Positions 11,931-23,696 of a DNA stretch of 64,000 nt are shown piece by piece; the stretch's first letter is position 1; every line of letters begins with the position of its first letter. Under the pieces are notes generated by a model that saw only the letters and a program-made list of their open reading frames with translations, made no database searches and was not told the origin of the DNA. The stretch spans positions 124,001-188,000 of the forward strand of contig JABTTQ020002175.1 in assembly GCA_016081115.2 (NCBI GenBank), read 5' to 3'. A program made the position numbers and the translations under genes. The stretch comes from Rehmannia glutinosa (Eukaryota > Streptophyta > Magnoliopsida > Lamiales > Orobanchaceae).

Positions 11931-13064
11931 CTCCTCAGAACTTTGAGGTTCACTTTCCAAAGATGTAGGTTAGAAAACGGACCAAAAGATTTTTCTATCC
12001 TAGCTCATTTGATGCGTCTAAGTTGCACCTCTTCTTCTTTATTTCCTTGCTCTTGTTCTATTGAATCATATATTCGTTTAGAAAGAGGTTGCTTCTTCTC
12101 TCGATCTGCACGGAAATACATTTTCAAAGAACGAGACATTTTTCGATTCAATAATCGTGTTCTTGTGTATATCTTCAACTTTAGATTCATGCACAAGAAA
12201 CCGATAAGCAAAGATGTTATGTGCATATCGAATGAATATGCAAATCAACATTTTTGGGACCTACTTTCACCTTCTTTGGTGTAGGTATAACAACCTTAGC
12301 AAGACACCTCCACACTCGTAAGTATTTGTAGGATGGCATTCTTCCGTGCCATAACTCGTAAGGGCTTTTGTCTAATTTCTCGGGGTACCTTATTTAAAAG
12401 GTAATTAGTCATCCAAGATGACTTCCCTCACATGTTCGAGGTAAACGAACTTAATAACATGGCGATCATCATTTCTTTAAGAGTACAGTTTTTCCGTTCT
12501 CGCAATGCCATCTTGTTGAGGTGAATAAGGTGCTGTTGTTTCATGTCTAATTCCGTGTTGGACACATAATTCAACAAAAGCTGATTCATATTCACCTCCA
12601 CGATCACTTCTTAATACCTTAATTTTCTTATTGAGTTGATTCTTGACTTCATTTTTATCGTGAATAAATTTCTATATAGCTTCATCTTTACTTTTAAGAA
12701 GATACACATAACAAAACTTTGTGTTATCATCTATAAAAGTAATAAAGTACTTGTTGCCACCACGTGTTTGTGTCGATTTTAAATGACATACATCTGTGTG
12801 AATTAAATCAAGTGGTTCATTATTTCTTTCAATAATTTTAAATGATGTCCTTGTTAACTTTGTCTCAACTCAAGTTTCACACTTGTGCTTGGAATCAATA
12901 TGGAATGTTGGTATATAATTCAAGTTAATTAATTTACGTGAAGTATCATAATTAACGTGTCCTAGTCTACCATGCCACAAATTGGAAAACTCAAGCAAGT
13001 AAACAAAAGAGTTTTTCATTTCATTAGCTTTTGGTTTAACAACCATTACATTGAGCTTAAACAA
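11931..13064 (-). pseudogene. Copia integrase (broken)
   Basis: Inserts the DNA copy into the genome. The N-terminal GAG-pre-integrase part is open at 12870-13064 with LWHGRLGHVNYDTSRKL, which holds the two zinc-binding His residues. Further along, the minus strand at about 12578-12610 encodes SDRGGEYESAF, carrying the second catalytic Asp. Beyond this the frame breaks repeatedly, and the plus- and minus-strand open frames at 11943-12284 are chance frames over the decayed C-terminal part. Confidence 0.7.
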
Positions 13065-13068
13065 CCCA

Positions 13069-13584
13069 TCAGAAGCATAACCCTTGCCTATAAATATCCC
13101 ATTTTTTTAACAAAGTAACAACCCCTGACTCGAAAACAATGTGAAAACTATGCTTATCTAAAAGCGATCCAGACACGAAAATAATGCAAAAACCATGCTT
13201 ATCTAAAAGCGAACTACACACCAAATTCGTACGAATGTTTGGTACAAACAACACATTATTAAGAGTCAATTCCTTCCCAGACGTCATCTTTAGAACCACT
13301 TTTCCTTTTCCCTTGACCTCAGAAGTAGCGGAATTTCCCATATACAACTTCTCGCCGTCTTCAGCTGGCTCAAAGGAACTAAACATTTCATTGACCGAAC
13401 ACACGTGCCTAGTAGCACTAGAATCAATCCACCATTGTTTCAGATTTGAACCTACGAAGTTCACCTCGGAGATCACCACAACCAGGTTCATATCTGACAC
13501 TTCTTGAGAAATGTGATCAACCATGTTAGCCTCCCGATTCTTCTTTGGTCTTGCAATCAAAAGCCTTGTGACCCTTGTCGCCAC
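13069..13584 (-). pseudogene. Copia protease with altered catalytic triad
   Basis: The longest surviving frame of this element (171 codons). It contains QWWIDSSATRHVC: the catalytic triad reads D-S-S, where copia proteases have D-S-G, so activity is doubtful. It continues with LYMGNSATSEVKGKGKV and LNNVLFVPNIRTNLVC, typical of the protease fold and its link to integrase. A duplicated segment (SLLDKHGF.. and SLLDKHSF..) near the C-terminus is an internal repeat of about 17 residues. It overlaps the end of gag by 59 bases in another frame. Confidence 0.8.
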
Positions 13585-14495
13585 AATTGAAGCATTTTCC
13601 TTCGAACTTCTTTTTCAAAATGCCTCCTTTTGGTCCCCAATTATTGAACTCTTTACCAGTTTTCCCGGTTTTCTTTTTCCCTTTGGAGCTTTCTCCATGC
13701 TCCACAACATTGGCTTTAGCAGCCACATGAATGAACAATTTCCTTTCAGAGCCTTTGTTATCTTCTTCAATTCGAAGCCTAACAATCAGTTCTTCAACAT
13801 TCATCTCCTTTCGTTTGTGCTTCAGATAGTTCTTGAAATCTTTCCAAGCTGGTGGCAATTTCTCAATCATTGCAGCCACTTGGAAATTTTCATTCAAACC
13901 ATTCCTTCATCAAGAATATCATGTAAAATCACCTGAAGTTCTTGCACTTGACTTATTACAGACTTGGAATCAATCATTTTAAAGTCCAGGAAACGACCAA
14001 CAATAAACTTTTTAGCCACTGCATCCTCAGACTTATACTTGTGGTCAAGAGATTCCCACAATTCTTTAGCAGTTCGCTTAGAGCTATAAACATTATATAG
14101 CGGATCTGCTAAGCCATTCATTATATAATTCCTGGAAAGGAAATCAACATGGTTCCATGCATCAACTGCATGAGCGGCTTGAACATCTGTTTCATCCTCA
14201 CTCAACTTTGGAGGATCTTCAGTCAAGAACCTTGCTAGGTACAATGTAGTCAAGTAAAACAACATTTTTTGCTGCCAACGTTTGAATCCAAGCCATTGAA
14301 TTTCTCTGGTTTCTCAACATGATTCACCGGCACATTAACGGTGGGGTTAGCCACCATCCGAGGCACAACCGGGTTAACCATGGGATTGGACACAACTGGA
14401 TTAGGCACAATTGGATTAGGCGTAGCAGATGTCTCATTAGCACCAATCGGAACTCCCGAGTTCAAATCAGAAGCTATTTCTGAAATACAAATCAA
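13526..14495 (-). pseudogene. Copia gag (three frames)
   Basis: Gag packages the element RNA. The N-terminal piece 14250-14495 ends HVEKPEKFNGLDS. The core 13894-14265 has AWNHVDFLSRNYIMNGLADP and YSSKRTAKELWESLDHKYKS, a UBN2-type gag of the Tork group. The C-terminal piece 13526-13897 has KLPPAWKDFKNYLKHKRKEM and an intact knuckle CFNCGDKGHKAFDC. The three pieces are in different frames, so two frameshifts are present, yet the sequence between them is otherwise well kept. Confidence 0.85.
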
Positions 14496-15235
14496 AGTTT
14501 AGTACTTCGATTAATCGGAACAAATTCGACAAGAACAAATTTATTAAAATTGTTCCACTTTTTTATATTTTAATATCCGAATCACGATTTTCTTCAACTC
14601 CAATTAAGCTCGGGTATTTATATCTTAGTCCAAAAACAAAATTTGAACCAATTTTCAAAATTCAGTAAAACAAACACATATATGTGCAGTAAACTAAAAT
14701 AGAATTTAAACTTCTAAAATCAGTTTGTGACACCAAACAAATAAAACATTTCCAGAGTTCAAGTTTGATGATGCAAACTAATTCAAATTATACTATTAAA
14801 CTGCCAACAGTATTAATAATAATGAAATGCTGTACATAGATTATAATTAATAAGAAATGTATGGAAACAACATGTAACAACCACATTCAACCCAATTTGA
14901 TAAAATAGCCAATTGCCTTTGATTTTTGATTTGCAAAACCAACCACTCTATACTGAAACTCAAAATAAGACAAACACAGTTTCTTTCAAAATTGGCAAGC
15001 TCCGATAATTATGTAAAGTGGAAACAAGATGCAGTCTTTCTATCTAAAAGAAATAGTAAACTGAATAATTTAGTTTGAATTATAATACTAGTTTTGCAAT
15101 ACAGAAAATACAAAATTCTTAAACTAAGCAAAAAATTGCAAATAAGCCGTTAAATAAACTGTTCGGAAATAATATATTTGAATCTGTTTTAAGTTTGTTG
15201 CAAAATAACCTGCAGTACAATTTATATAATCAAAA
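14496..15235 (-). other. Copia leader, no gene
   Basis: AT-rich sequence between the gag start and the right LTR. A Met-tRNA primer site is expected beside the LTR near 15220-15235 but was not recognised, so this end may be mutated or deleted. Confidence 0.5.
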
Positions 15236-15277
15236 ACTGGAAAAATTACAGAATCAGATTTATAACTGAACGAGTAT
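15236..15277 (-). repeat. Copia 5' LTR, first fragment
   Basis: Matches the first ~45 bases of the left LTR (CTGGAAAAATTACAG against TAGGAAAAAATTAGC). It is cut at 15277 by the solo LTR insertion and ends with the AGTAT target sequence. Confidence 0.65.
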
Positions 15278-16850
15278 TGTAGGTCCCAAGGGGTGTAAGT
15301 AAGGTTTAGAAGGGGGGGGGGGAGTTGAATAAACCTTACCAAATTTTTCAATTTTAGTCCTTTAAAAAAATATTACAGAGTTAATATACAACTAAGTCCT
15401 TGAGGGACAACTAGGTTAGTTAATCTGCAGAGTTAGCCAGTCAACAGACTCGATAGAGCTAATGATAGAATAACTCAGCTGTTTAGACTAAACCTTAACT
15501 TGGCTGTGATGAGTTTTTCAGCGGAAGACTTAACACCCTTGAATTTGATTTAACTTTGTTCTAAACACTTGGTTTTAGCACTTTGTTATTTATCAGTTGG
15601 ATAGCAAATTATTAGCAGATATAAAGTATGTGTGCAGGAATGTAAATATGCTAAAATGTAAATGACCCAAGTAAATTTTATAGAGGTTCGAAGATGGGGT
15701 AATTCTTCTACTCCTCTCTTCTCCAACTCCTGGAGGAATCCACTAAGTAATGATCAGTACAAAGTGGTTATCGTCCCAGAGGCAAGTCTTGATCACGAAT
15801 CGACTTGCTCTTTGACTCGATCCTGGAGATGCCTTGGTCACACAGTGGCTTCTCGTCCGACTCGCCTTCTTCACAGGCGGCCGCCTTACTACTTCAGCTC
15901 ACTTTATCAAGCTTCTTGGATTTGATCACGAAGCCCTCCAATAACTTGAGATTGATTCGACCTTGAACCTTCCTACAATCCTCCTTGGAAAGTAGACCCC
16001 TTTTGATTCTTCAAAAGTTTCCTATTCAACAGTTTGAAGTTGTCTTTCCTTCACGACTTGGTGTTGGATCGATTTCCTTCGAGATTTAGGCTTGAGGATT
16101 TTGCTTGAATAACTTGAGAATATTCTTTAGATTACGTATGAATGTTGCTTGTTATCTCGGGTGTGCAAGGTAACCTTTTCTCAAAGTGATTTCTTAGCCT
16201 TTTATAGTGAACTTTCAAAAATCTGCCCGTTGAAGAGATAGGCTGATTTTCAAAAGTCACTTGTGTTCGTTGGCTTGTCTTGTTGCGTCCTTGATGCCGA
16301 CATTTCCTCGTATTTAATGTCTTCCAAAGATTGCGGCGTTTCGACTTGTGCGATCTTCCCATTAGGTTGGTCCTTTTGCACACAACTAGAACTATCACTT
16401 TATCTCTGACAACTTTAACAGGTTACTATTCCGAGTAACATTCTTGACTTTTATCAACGGATCTCGTTCAATTGTCTTGACTTGACTGCAGTCTTTTATT
16501 CCCCAGGTGATTTTAAGTTAGCTTCCAATCAATGGATGACTCATCTGTCACTTCAACTTGAGACTTGGCTTCTTGAGTTGACTTGACTAACTCTTCATAT
16601 AGCTGTATCTCAACTGATACTCCTTTAGTCGAGTCCTTGAACTTCTTTCTTGGCCATACTCAGATGTTCCTCAGCTGAGTCTTTACTTCAGTCTTCAGTT
16701 GACTTCTTGTATTCCCAACCATAGCTGACTTGACTCAGCTTGTTCAGCCCTATATATTACAATACAAATTACAAGGAAAATGGGGTGCCAACTTTCTAGT
16801 CTAAGTTTTACATGGCATTCATCGAAATCTAAACAATAAATTTCCCAACA
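15278..16850 (-). repeat. Solo SIRE-type LTR (A)
   Basis: Runs TGTAGGTCCCAAGGGGTG to TTTCCCAACA, 1573 bp, with perfect AGTAT duplications at 15273-15277 and 16851-16855. It is close to identical to the LTR at 34900-36471. No internal region is attached, so it arose by LTR-LTR recombination after insertion into the copia LTR. A run of nine or ten G near 15311 marks a length-variable tract. Confidence 0.92.
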
Positions 16851-17824
16851 AGTATAGAATTACAAATTTGTATAAACTGAAACTACAGAATACTAATAAA
16901 AAGAAAATGGCTCGAATCGTGTGTTGAACACACAATCTTTAAAACAGATTCATCCCCTATTCTGGACGTCTGTTTCCCAGGATAAGACGGAAAAAACCGG
17001 ATTACCTATTACCCGATGAACTGAATTACGCCTGGAAATTAATACCAAAATATGCAGGAGGCAAAGAGGATTTTCAGAGCAATATGTAGAAAATATATCA
17101 GTGTAGATGAGGAGTGTTATGTGTGGTTTTTGGACTGCTGGAATGTCTGCTATTTATATAGCTGATACAAGACCTGGAAATTAAATCTTATTGCTGTGTA
17201 ACAAAAAAAACACTTGCTGTCACAACAAATATCAATTAAAAATTAAATTTGCTGTTACTGGTAGGAATTAATATATCTGTTACAGATTAATTTAAATTCA
17301 AAAATAAAAAAATATGTTATTTATTTTACAGATTTTTAATTCCGAAAATTAAAAATTAAATCTGCAAAACATAGGTTAGACCATGTGGCTCGATTTCAGT
17401 GCGACATTCGTGTACGCAGATCGCGCTCGCACACAAGTCAGTGGTTTGGAGCCTGAACCGGACCCTGATTTGCACCCCCTGTGGGCGCACGTGTAGAGAG
17501 AGCCTCTATGCAATATAATCTTACACCTTACTAAAAGGTAACATTATATATACTAGTCTCAAAGCCTTTGTTTTTCCATGTGGGACAAACCCACCTTTCA
17601 AAGAAGACAAACAAATGTTTTCTTCTTTATAAATTAATTCCAATACTCCACTTTAAGATTTAATTTCTCCTTCATCCAAACATCATTTTGGACAAACAAA
17701 TATTCGATTTCGATGTTCTCACGGAGTAGAACAAGAATCTATTTTTACTTTTTGTCGTTAGACAATCGAATTCCCAAGAAAATCGCACCTCAAATGTGCA
17801 CTTTCCTTCACTACTTTTCCAACC
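16851..17824 (-). repeat. Copia 5' LTR, second fragment
   Basis: Continues the LTR after the insertion, starting with the duplicated AGTAT. It parallels 8860-9847 throughout and ends TTTTCCAACC, where the last base differs from the CA end of the left copy. Confidence 0.85.
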
Positions 17825-17864
17825 ATTTATTTGGTGATACCAAAGGAAAATTGAATTCCAAAAT

Positions 17865-18475
17865 AGGAAAAATTGCAAAATTGGTCATGTATTTATAGGA
17901 GTGTTGCAATATTAGTTCTGCAACTTTTGAAGTTCCAATTTTAGTCATATGATAATTTCGTCCTCAACAAAAATAACAATTTTAATCCTATAGGATTTAA
18001 CAATTTTAGACTTACACTTTTTAGTTGTGATAATTTCAGTTCTATTAGTCAAAGTAACTAATTTTATCAAATTTGTATATATATATTTCTATTTTCATAA
18101 GTAGGAAATAATACTTGTAGAACTTGTTTCTCGAATTTTGATGTGGACTCATAATTTTAAAATTCTTGTCTCATTACACAATCTATATTATACATGATAA
18201 ATAAATTTAACTCATAAGTAGATAAAATGAGGCTCTGACACTATTTTCTATAGATCTAGGTATATTGAATTTTTTGCAGCCAAGGGCATTTTGGAAAGAA
18301 GTAAATATTGAAATACCCTCAAGATCCAAATTTGCACCAACTTAAAACTTATAGGACTATAATTGCATAAATCCAAAAATCTACAGGACAAAAATTGCTT
18401 AAAAAGTAAAACATATATACATGACTAATACTGCAACACCCCTATAGATGCAGGACTAATTTTGTATTTTTTCCT
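17865..18475. mobile_element. Short inverted-repeat element (MITE-like)
   Basis: The ends AGGAAAAATTGCAAAATTGG and, inverted, AGGAAAAAATACAAAATTAG pair over more than 50 bp, including TATAGGAGTGTTGCAATATTAG against TATAGGGGTGTTGCAGTATTAG. At 611 bp it has no coding capacity. No perfect target duplication was found. The type of end sequence resembles small non-autonomous Mutator-type elements, which is inference. Confidence 0.75.
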
Positions 18476-18564
18476 TTTGAAATAGAAGCCACAAATTTCT
18501 CAACTAAAACACATACATAATGTGTTTCAGCCCAATCTAAATAGAACTCAATAGTGTACACGAT

Positions 18565-19568
18565 TGCTGGTCCTAAGTAGGGGTTCAGAGGGATGGATGG
18601 ACTTTTTAAAAAATCTTGTGCAAATATTAAGATCTGATTAACTTAATTAAATAATTGTTGTTGCTAACTTGATGTGTCAAAAGTCAGCAGGCGCTACGTA
18701 CTTGAGTTTGAGTATGTGGCGAAAATACCGAATCTATGTTGTGTGCGTGTGTGGATGTTGATACTGAAATTAACTGAATGAAGGTAAAAAACTAGATTTA
18801 ATCAAATCAGTTAAGACACAAGATTTATAGAGGTTAAAAGATAACATAATCTCTCCTCGTCCTCTATTTTTCTATCAAAGGAGCAATCCACTAGAACTAT
18901 ATTTGAGATTTTACAGGAGTAAATATTCCTCACTCGACAAACATTAGTAATCACAACAACCTAAGGTTTAGCCCCAAACTCAATTGCTCCAATACTCTGT
19001 ACGTTGATGACAGCGACGAGTAACTAGTGCTGCTCCAATAGGACTTTAATACTACTTGAGCCTGGTAGCACTCCTCCGTAGCACTTAAATCCTATGTCTG
19101 TTTTGTCTTCCCGTTGACTCTAAAAACCTAAGAGTTTGTCCATTTTTATTCAAAGAAGATGTTCACCTTCAACTTGAGTGTTAGAAACCTTGGCAGTAAG
19201 CTTAACTTTAAAGTTGGTTTCTAACTTTGCTTTCCTGGAAGACTTTGCAATAAAGCTCAACTCCAAATATGAGTTTCTCGAAGAAGGGTTGATTTCAGAG
19301 AGTTTGATTTCAGAGAGTTTGATTTCTTGAAGAATGAAGTTTACTCGCAAGTCCAAATTCTTTTCAACGCGCAAAATCTTCTTCTTTGATTCCAAAATCA
19401 CTCTTATATGAAAGGCTTAGGACATATGTCTGTTGAAGATAGATAGATTATTGCCCAATCTAGCCATTGATTTTTTTTAATTATCTACTAGTTAATCGTT
19501 TGTACACTGATACTCTAAATACAACAACATCCATTTGCTAATGGTGGCCATCCTTCTCTTGGTATGAG
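18565..19568 (-). repeat. Diverged SIRE-type LTR fragment (E)
   Basis: Starts TGCTGGTCCTAAGTAGGGG and follows the pattern of the SIRE LTRs elsewhere: a TATAGAGGTT block near 18825, GGAGCAATCCACTAGAA near 18880, then GTCTGTTGAAGATAGATAG near 19427. It belongs to an older subfamily than the LTRs at 15278 and 34900. The right end is lost where another LTR start occurs at about 19569. Confidence 0.6.
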
Positions 19569-19745
19569 GACGTAGGTCCCATGGGGTGTCAAGTAAAGTC
19601 TAGAAAAGGGGTTGAATAGAATTTACAATTTTTTGATATTACAAATCAAAGTTTAAAGAAAATAGTTATGTCCAAGGTAACAATTTAGTTGATATTCAAT
19701 TGGAGATTAAACATCATCATGCAATTCATTAATAAAAGAGATGGA
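19569..19745 (-). repeat. SIRE-type LTR end fragment (F)
   Basis: GTAGGTCCCATGGGGTGTCA and AAAGTCTAGAAAAGGGGTTG match the first ~100 bp of the other SIRE LTRs. It is cut after about 170 bp and runs straight into a gag remnant on the wrong side, so the order is not that of any intact element. Confidence 0.55.
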
Positions 19746-20340
19746 AGAATTAGAGCGTACCTCATTGTCTTCTTCGATACCCATTAGACATTGCTCGGCT
19801 TCTTCATCATCGGATGTTGCAAGAAGCTCATCCCATATTTTTTCTTCGGCTTTGCCATTCAAGGCTTTGTGAAAGTGCTTTTTCTTCCTTTTTTCTTCTT
19901 CCTCTTCTTGACAATCGGCAACATAATGTCCGGGTTTTCCGCATCTAAAGCAAGACTTGTTTCTTGCTTTTCTTTCCTTGTTCTTATTTACAAATTTTGT
20001 AAATTTTCTAATATGTTCTTCATCTTCATCTTGTTCTTCATCTTACTCATCACTTGAATAATAATTTTTCGATTTTGAGGCAAGACCTTTTGGAGTTGAT
20101 CCCAAATCCGATGGAGAAGTCGATGCTTTTGAATAACTCCTTTCATTTGTATAAACTTTATAGGTGAGAAGATTGCCGATAAGCTCATCAAAATTTAGAG
20201 TTTAGCTTCCGTAATTGCGGTAACGTTTTTGGACCAAGAGGCGGGAAGAGCATTTAGAACTTTGGTGACTTTTTCCTCTTCGGAAATAATTTTCCCAAGT
20301 GCAACTAGAGGATTTACAATGTTGTCAAGCCTTTAAAAAA
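19746..20340 (-). pseudogene. Copia gag fragment, minus strand
   Basis: Minus-strand pieces from right to left encode PASWSKNVTAITEAKL, then an acidic Lys/Asp-rich stretch, then an intact knuckle CFRCGKPGHYVADC and ELLATSDDEEAEQCLMGIEE. The UBN2-like core and CCHC knuckle identify gag, which binds element RNA. Frame changes occur at about 20190 and 20045. Where more coiled-coil gag should follow, the sequence instead ends in LTR fragment F. The matching downstream part lies next door on the opposite strand. Confidence 0.7.
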
Positions 20341-20931
20341 TCCAAAACATGTTTTTTAAATACAAAAATTTGAAAAAGGAATTCAACACATTGAAAAATG
20401 AAAAGGATAGTTTCCTGGTTTCATATGAATTACTTTCTTGTGCTCACACTACTACACTAGAGAAAGTTAAAACTCTTGAAAAAGAAAATGAATCTCTAGT
20501 TAAGGATATTGACTGCATGAAAAAAGATATGATGAAGTTTAATTTGGGTACCGATAAAATCACCAAAATTCTTGATGTTCAACGTTGTGATCATTTGAAA
20601 CTAGGACTTGGTTATTAGCCAAAATGTTATCAATGATATGAAAAAGAACCAAGTACCTACTTATGTGAATCATTATGCTTCCAAAAATATTACTTGTTTC
20701 TATTGCGGTAAATGTGGTCACACAACAAATATGTGTCAGGCTAGAAATAGTTCTAATTATTATTGGAGACCTAAAAGTCTCAATGCTAATCCCAAAGGAC
20801 CCAAACACTTGAGGGTACTACAAGATAATTCCATGTTAGGTACTCGGCGCAATAAAAGTCAAAGCAAATTCAAATCGTCAAATAGACAACAAATATTCGC
20901 GCCATTTGATCAAAGCAGAAGACATTATTAA
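20341..20931 (+). pseudogene. SIRE-like gag C-terminal part, plus strand
   Basis: 20349-20618 encodes a Lys/Glu-rich coiled coil (YKNLKKEFNTLKNEKDSF.., then TLEKENESLVKDIDCMKK) ending VQRCDHLKLGLGY. 20608-20931 continues with a second knuckle-like CFYCGKCGHTTNMC and a basic tail with RPKSLNANPKGPKH. This is the region between the gag knuckle and the protease in SIRE-like elements. The two frames overlap by 11 bases, indicating one frameshift. No protease, integrase or RT follows. Confidence 0.7.
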
Positions 20932-21440
20932 CAAAATCATTTTCCAAGAAGAAGGTAATCAACAATGGGAAAGACACAACCCTTGGCAATGGCGATATTG
21001 ATAACTATTATCATCTTCTTGAATTATGCATTTTTTTTGTCTTTTATAATTATTGCACATATTCGTGTCTTTATTCATGTCTTGATTGTCAAATTTCTTT
21101 TTCAAAATATTTCTTATAAAATAGGTCTCAACTATATACTCTCGGATTTTCAAATTTCAAAAGAGACCTTATATAGCATTTCTATAAGCACATTAGAACT
21201 TACATATTTTATCAAACTCTTGTAGGTTATTACAAAAGCATAGTATGTGCTACTTGTCTAATTTCTATACTGATCTATATCAATATTGTCTATATTATCC
21301 GGTACTGCTAAACTCTTGTGCAAGAATTTTTCTTAAGGTTTTGTAGGAGATACTTGGGTATTAACGGACAAATGACCGTAGAGATATCAATGGTTATCTA
21401 CATTAAATTAGTCAAATTTGAATTGGTTGACGGAAACACA
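20932..21440 (+). other. Degenerate stretch between gag and RNase H
   Basis: AT-rich. It begins with KSFSKKKVINNGKDTTLGN-like remnants around 20930-20985, which may be the gag-protease join. No protease, integrase or RT motifs were found, so most of pol is deleted here. Confidence 0.45.
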
Positions 21441-22099
21441 ATCGAGGTATGTTCATCATGTTTTATTACTCTCATAGACTCAATATTCTTCATGCCGTAT
21501 GCCTATGTGCTCGATTTCAAAGCAATCCCAAAGAATATCATATGAATGTTGTTAAAAGAATTTTTCGATATTTGAAAGGCACTATTTCATATGACTTGTT
21601 TTATCCAAAGAATGAAAGTTCTTCTTTAAAAGGATATAGTGATTCAGACTATATTGATGATTGTAAAAGTACTTCCGGATCATGTCAATTTTTAGGCAAT
21701 TGTCTAGTATCTTGTTCTTCAAAGAAACACAATTGTGTATCTTTATCAACGGCCGAAGCCGAACAATTTTTTGCGGCCTTTTGTTGTACTCAACTTCTTT
21801 GGATGAAACAAACCTTAGCAGATTACAAATGTTCTTTCGAAAATGTTCTTATTTTTTGTGATAATAAGTCCACTATGAATATTGCTCAAAATCTGGTTCA
21901 TCACAACCGAACAAAACATATTGAGGTTCGACACTATTTTTCTAAGGGATTGTGTTTTGAAACAAAAACAAATTGAGATGTGCTTTATTCCATCGCAAGA
22001 TCAAATCGCGGATATTTTCACAACACCTTTAGCCGCCAAGTTTTTTACTTTAATTCGAGCCCGTTTAGGCATAATGCATATTGAATACGGTCTATGATT
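21441..22099 (+). pseudogene. SIRE-like RNase H, plus strand
   Basis: The frame at 21449-21976 contains CLCARFQSNPKEYHMN and RIFRYLKGT (end of RT connection), then GYSDSDYIDDCKSTSGSC with the first catalytic Asp, LSTAEAEQFFAA with the catalytic Glu, and FCDNKSTMNIAQN with another Asp. A one-base shift leads into 21882-22097, with FIPSQDQIADIFTTPL and the C-terminus. The catalytic residues are kept, so this part decayed late. It is followed within 30 bases by a purine tract and the LTR. Confidence 0.85.
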
Positions 22100-23408
22100 G
22101 CATTTTGTACGTTTTTAAAACTTAGGGGTGAAAAATCGCATTTTTAACTCAAAATTCGCATTTAAATCGACCACAATACATGTACCAGTCGACCAAGGTG
22201 GTCGACCGATCGACCTAGCCTTGAAATGGTCGAACACCTGGTCAATCAGTCGCCCATGTCAATTTCAGAGTTTATTTGGTCTCTGTCATCTCAGTCCAGT
22301 TTTATTCGTCTTTTTTTTTTTTTTTAAATTTTGTACCCTTTTGCCAATTTCACACACAATTCACTCAGAATAATTTTTTCTTTCCAATTCTACTATATTG
22401 GACTTATATTATGTCTATATCTTCCATATTATTCGTCTTCTTCGATCAATTGGTAAGTTTAATTCTCTTTTAATCTCAATTGGGTTGAACCCTTGAGAAT
22501 GTGGCTATACTTGATGAATTTGTATAATTCTTGTATGATTGTGATGGGAATTATATATGTTGATGGATTGTGATTGTAGAATTAGGATTAGTGTTGAATT
22601 TTGGGCATGATTACATTTACAAATGTTATATACAACTTCGATTTTATCCTATGCATGCCAAATGTTCGATAAAATGTCTCAGTGAATATTTTATCCTTTA
22701 CATGAATCTCTTGATTTCAAATGTCTTATATGTTTATAGAGATCATGTTCTATCAATCAAATGAGCTTCTACAAACTTTCTTCAAAAACAATTTTCCCTT
22801 ACATTTGGAATTTTAAGCTTTGTATTCAAAAGAATGATAATTCAATTCTATGGGCACTTTAATATGTATTAATGATTTTTTTATCGTGCTAATAGTCTTT
22901 TTGATGATTCCAAAGGGGATAAAAATGGAATAAGCTCATAATCTTATGTTTAGATCAAATGAGTTAGAAAAAGCTTGCGAAAAAAGCTATAAGCTGCGGA
23001 TGAAAAAATCATAAGTTGTAGATAAAATTTAATCTAATGGATGCATAATGGACTTTTATTTATGACTAATGAATTCTTTTTGACAGGGGTAGCTTTTAAG
23101 CTCTTGAACTTCAAGCTATATTTATAAAAGCTGGGCTTTTTAGCTTTTTGTTGATTGCATATATTTCGACCGGTCCAAGCCTTGTTTTTCAAAGCGCATT
23201 TCAATTTTTTTTAACTATTTTTCATATTAGAGGTCGACCGGTCGACCTAAGGTTTTATCAGCAAACTATCCGTTGCACAACAAACATCTTTTCATGAAAT
23301 TGTGGGATTAATTTCTAACAATTATATTCTCCATTTAATGTGCAATTTTTTACAGATTTCAATCTCCAAGGAGGAGCCTATTGCTGGGATTCAAATCCAA
23401 GATCTCTC

Positions 23409-23417
23409 CTATAAACA
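23409..23417 (+). promoter_or_regulatory. Candidate TATA box of the plus-strand LTR
   Basis: CTATAAACA, followed by an AC-rich likely transcript start region (ACAAGACAACACAATACAAC). It is positioned mid-LTR as expected. Confidence 0.5.
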
Positions 23418-23696
23418 GTGGAAGGATTGAAGCAACTCCACAAGACAACACAATACAACACAACAAGAAATATCTCTGCAAATATTTTGTTCTTCACTTT
23501 CAACATTCTTGTTGTATTAGCCTAAGCTTATCAATTTCACATTCTGCTTATTAGGCTTTCCTTCTTGATTAAGTTTGCACTTTTGAGTTGTAATATTTCA
23601 TTTAAAGCGTAATCTTGATAGTATTTGTAACATCATCCAAAACAAGAAATCCTTGTTAGTGTTCTTTTGGCAAGAACACATTTGGTTGATTTGATT

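Larger units (their letters stand above)
8817..17824 (-). mobile_element. Ty1-copia element (Tork-like) with nested solo LTR
   Basis: Two long direct repeats, 8817-9847 and 15236-15277 plus 16851-17824, flank minus-strand gag, protease, integrase, RT and RNase H in copia order. The right LTR is split by a solo SIRE-type LTR. Removing it gives about 1010 bp, against 1031 bp on the left. Flanking pentamers GTTTA (8812-8816) and ATTTA (17825-17829) differ at one base and are likely the target duplication. The gag and protease style suggests the Tork clade. All domains carry frameshifts or stops. Confidence 0.85.
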
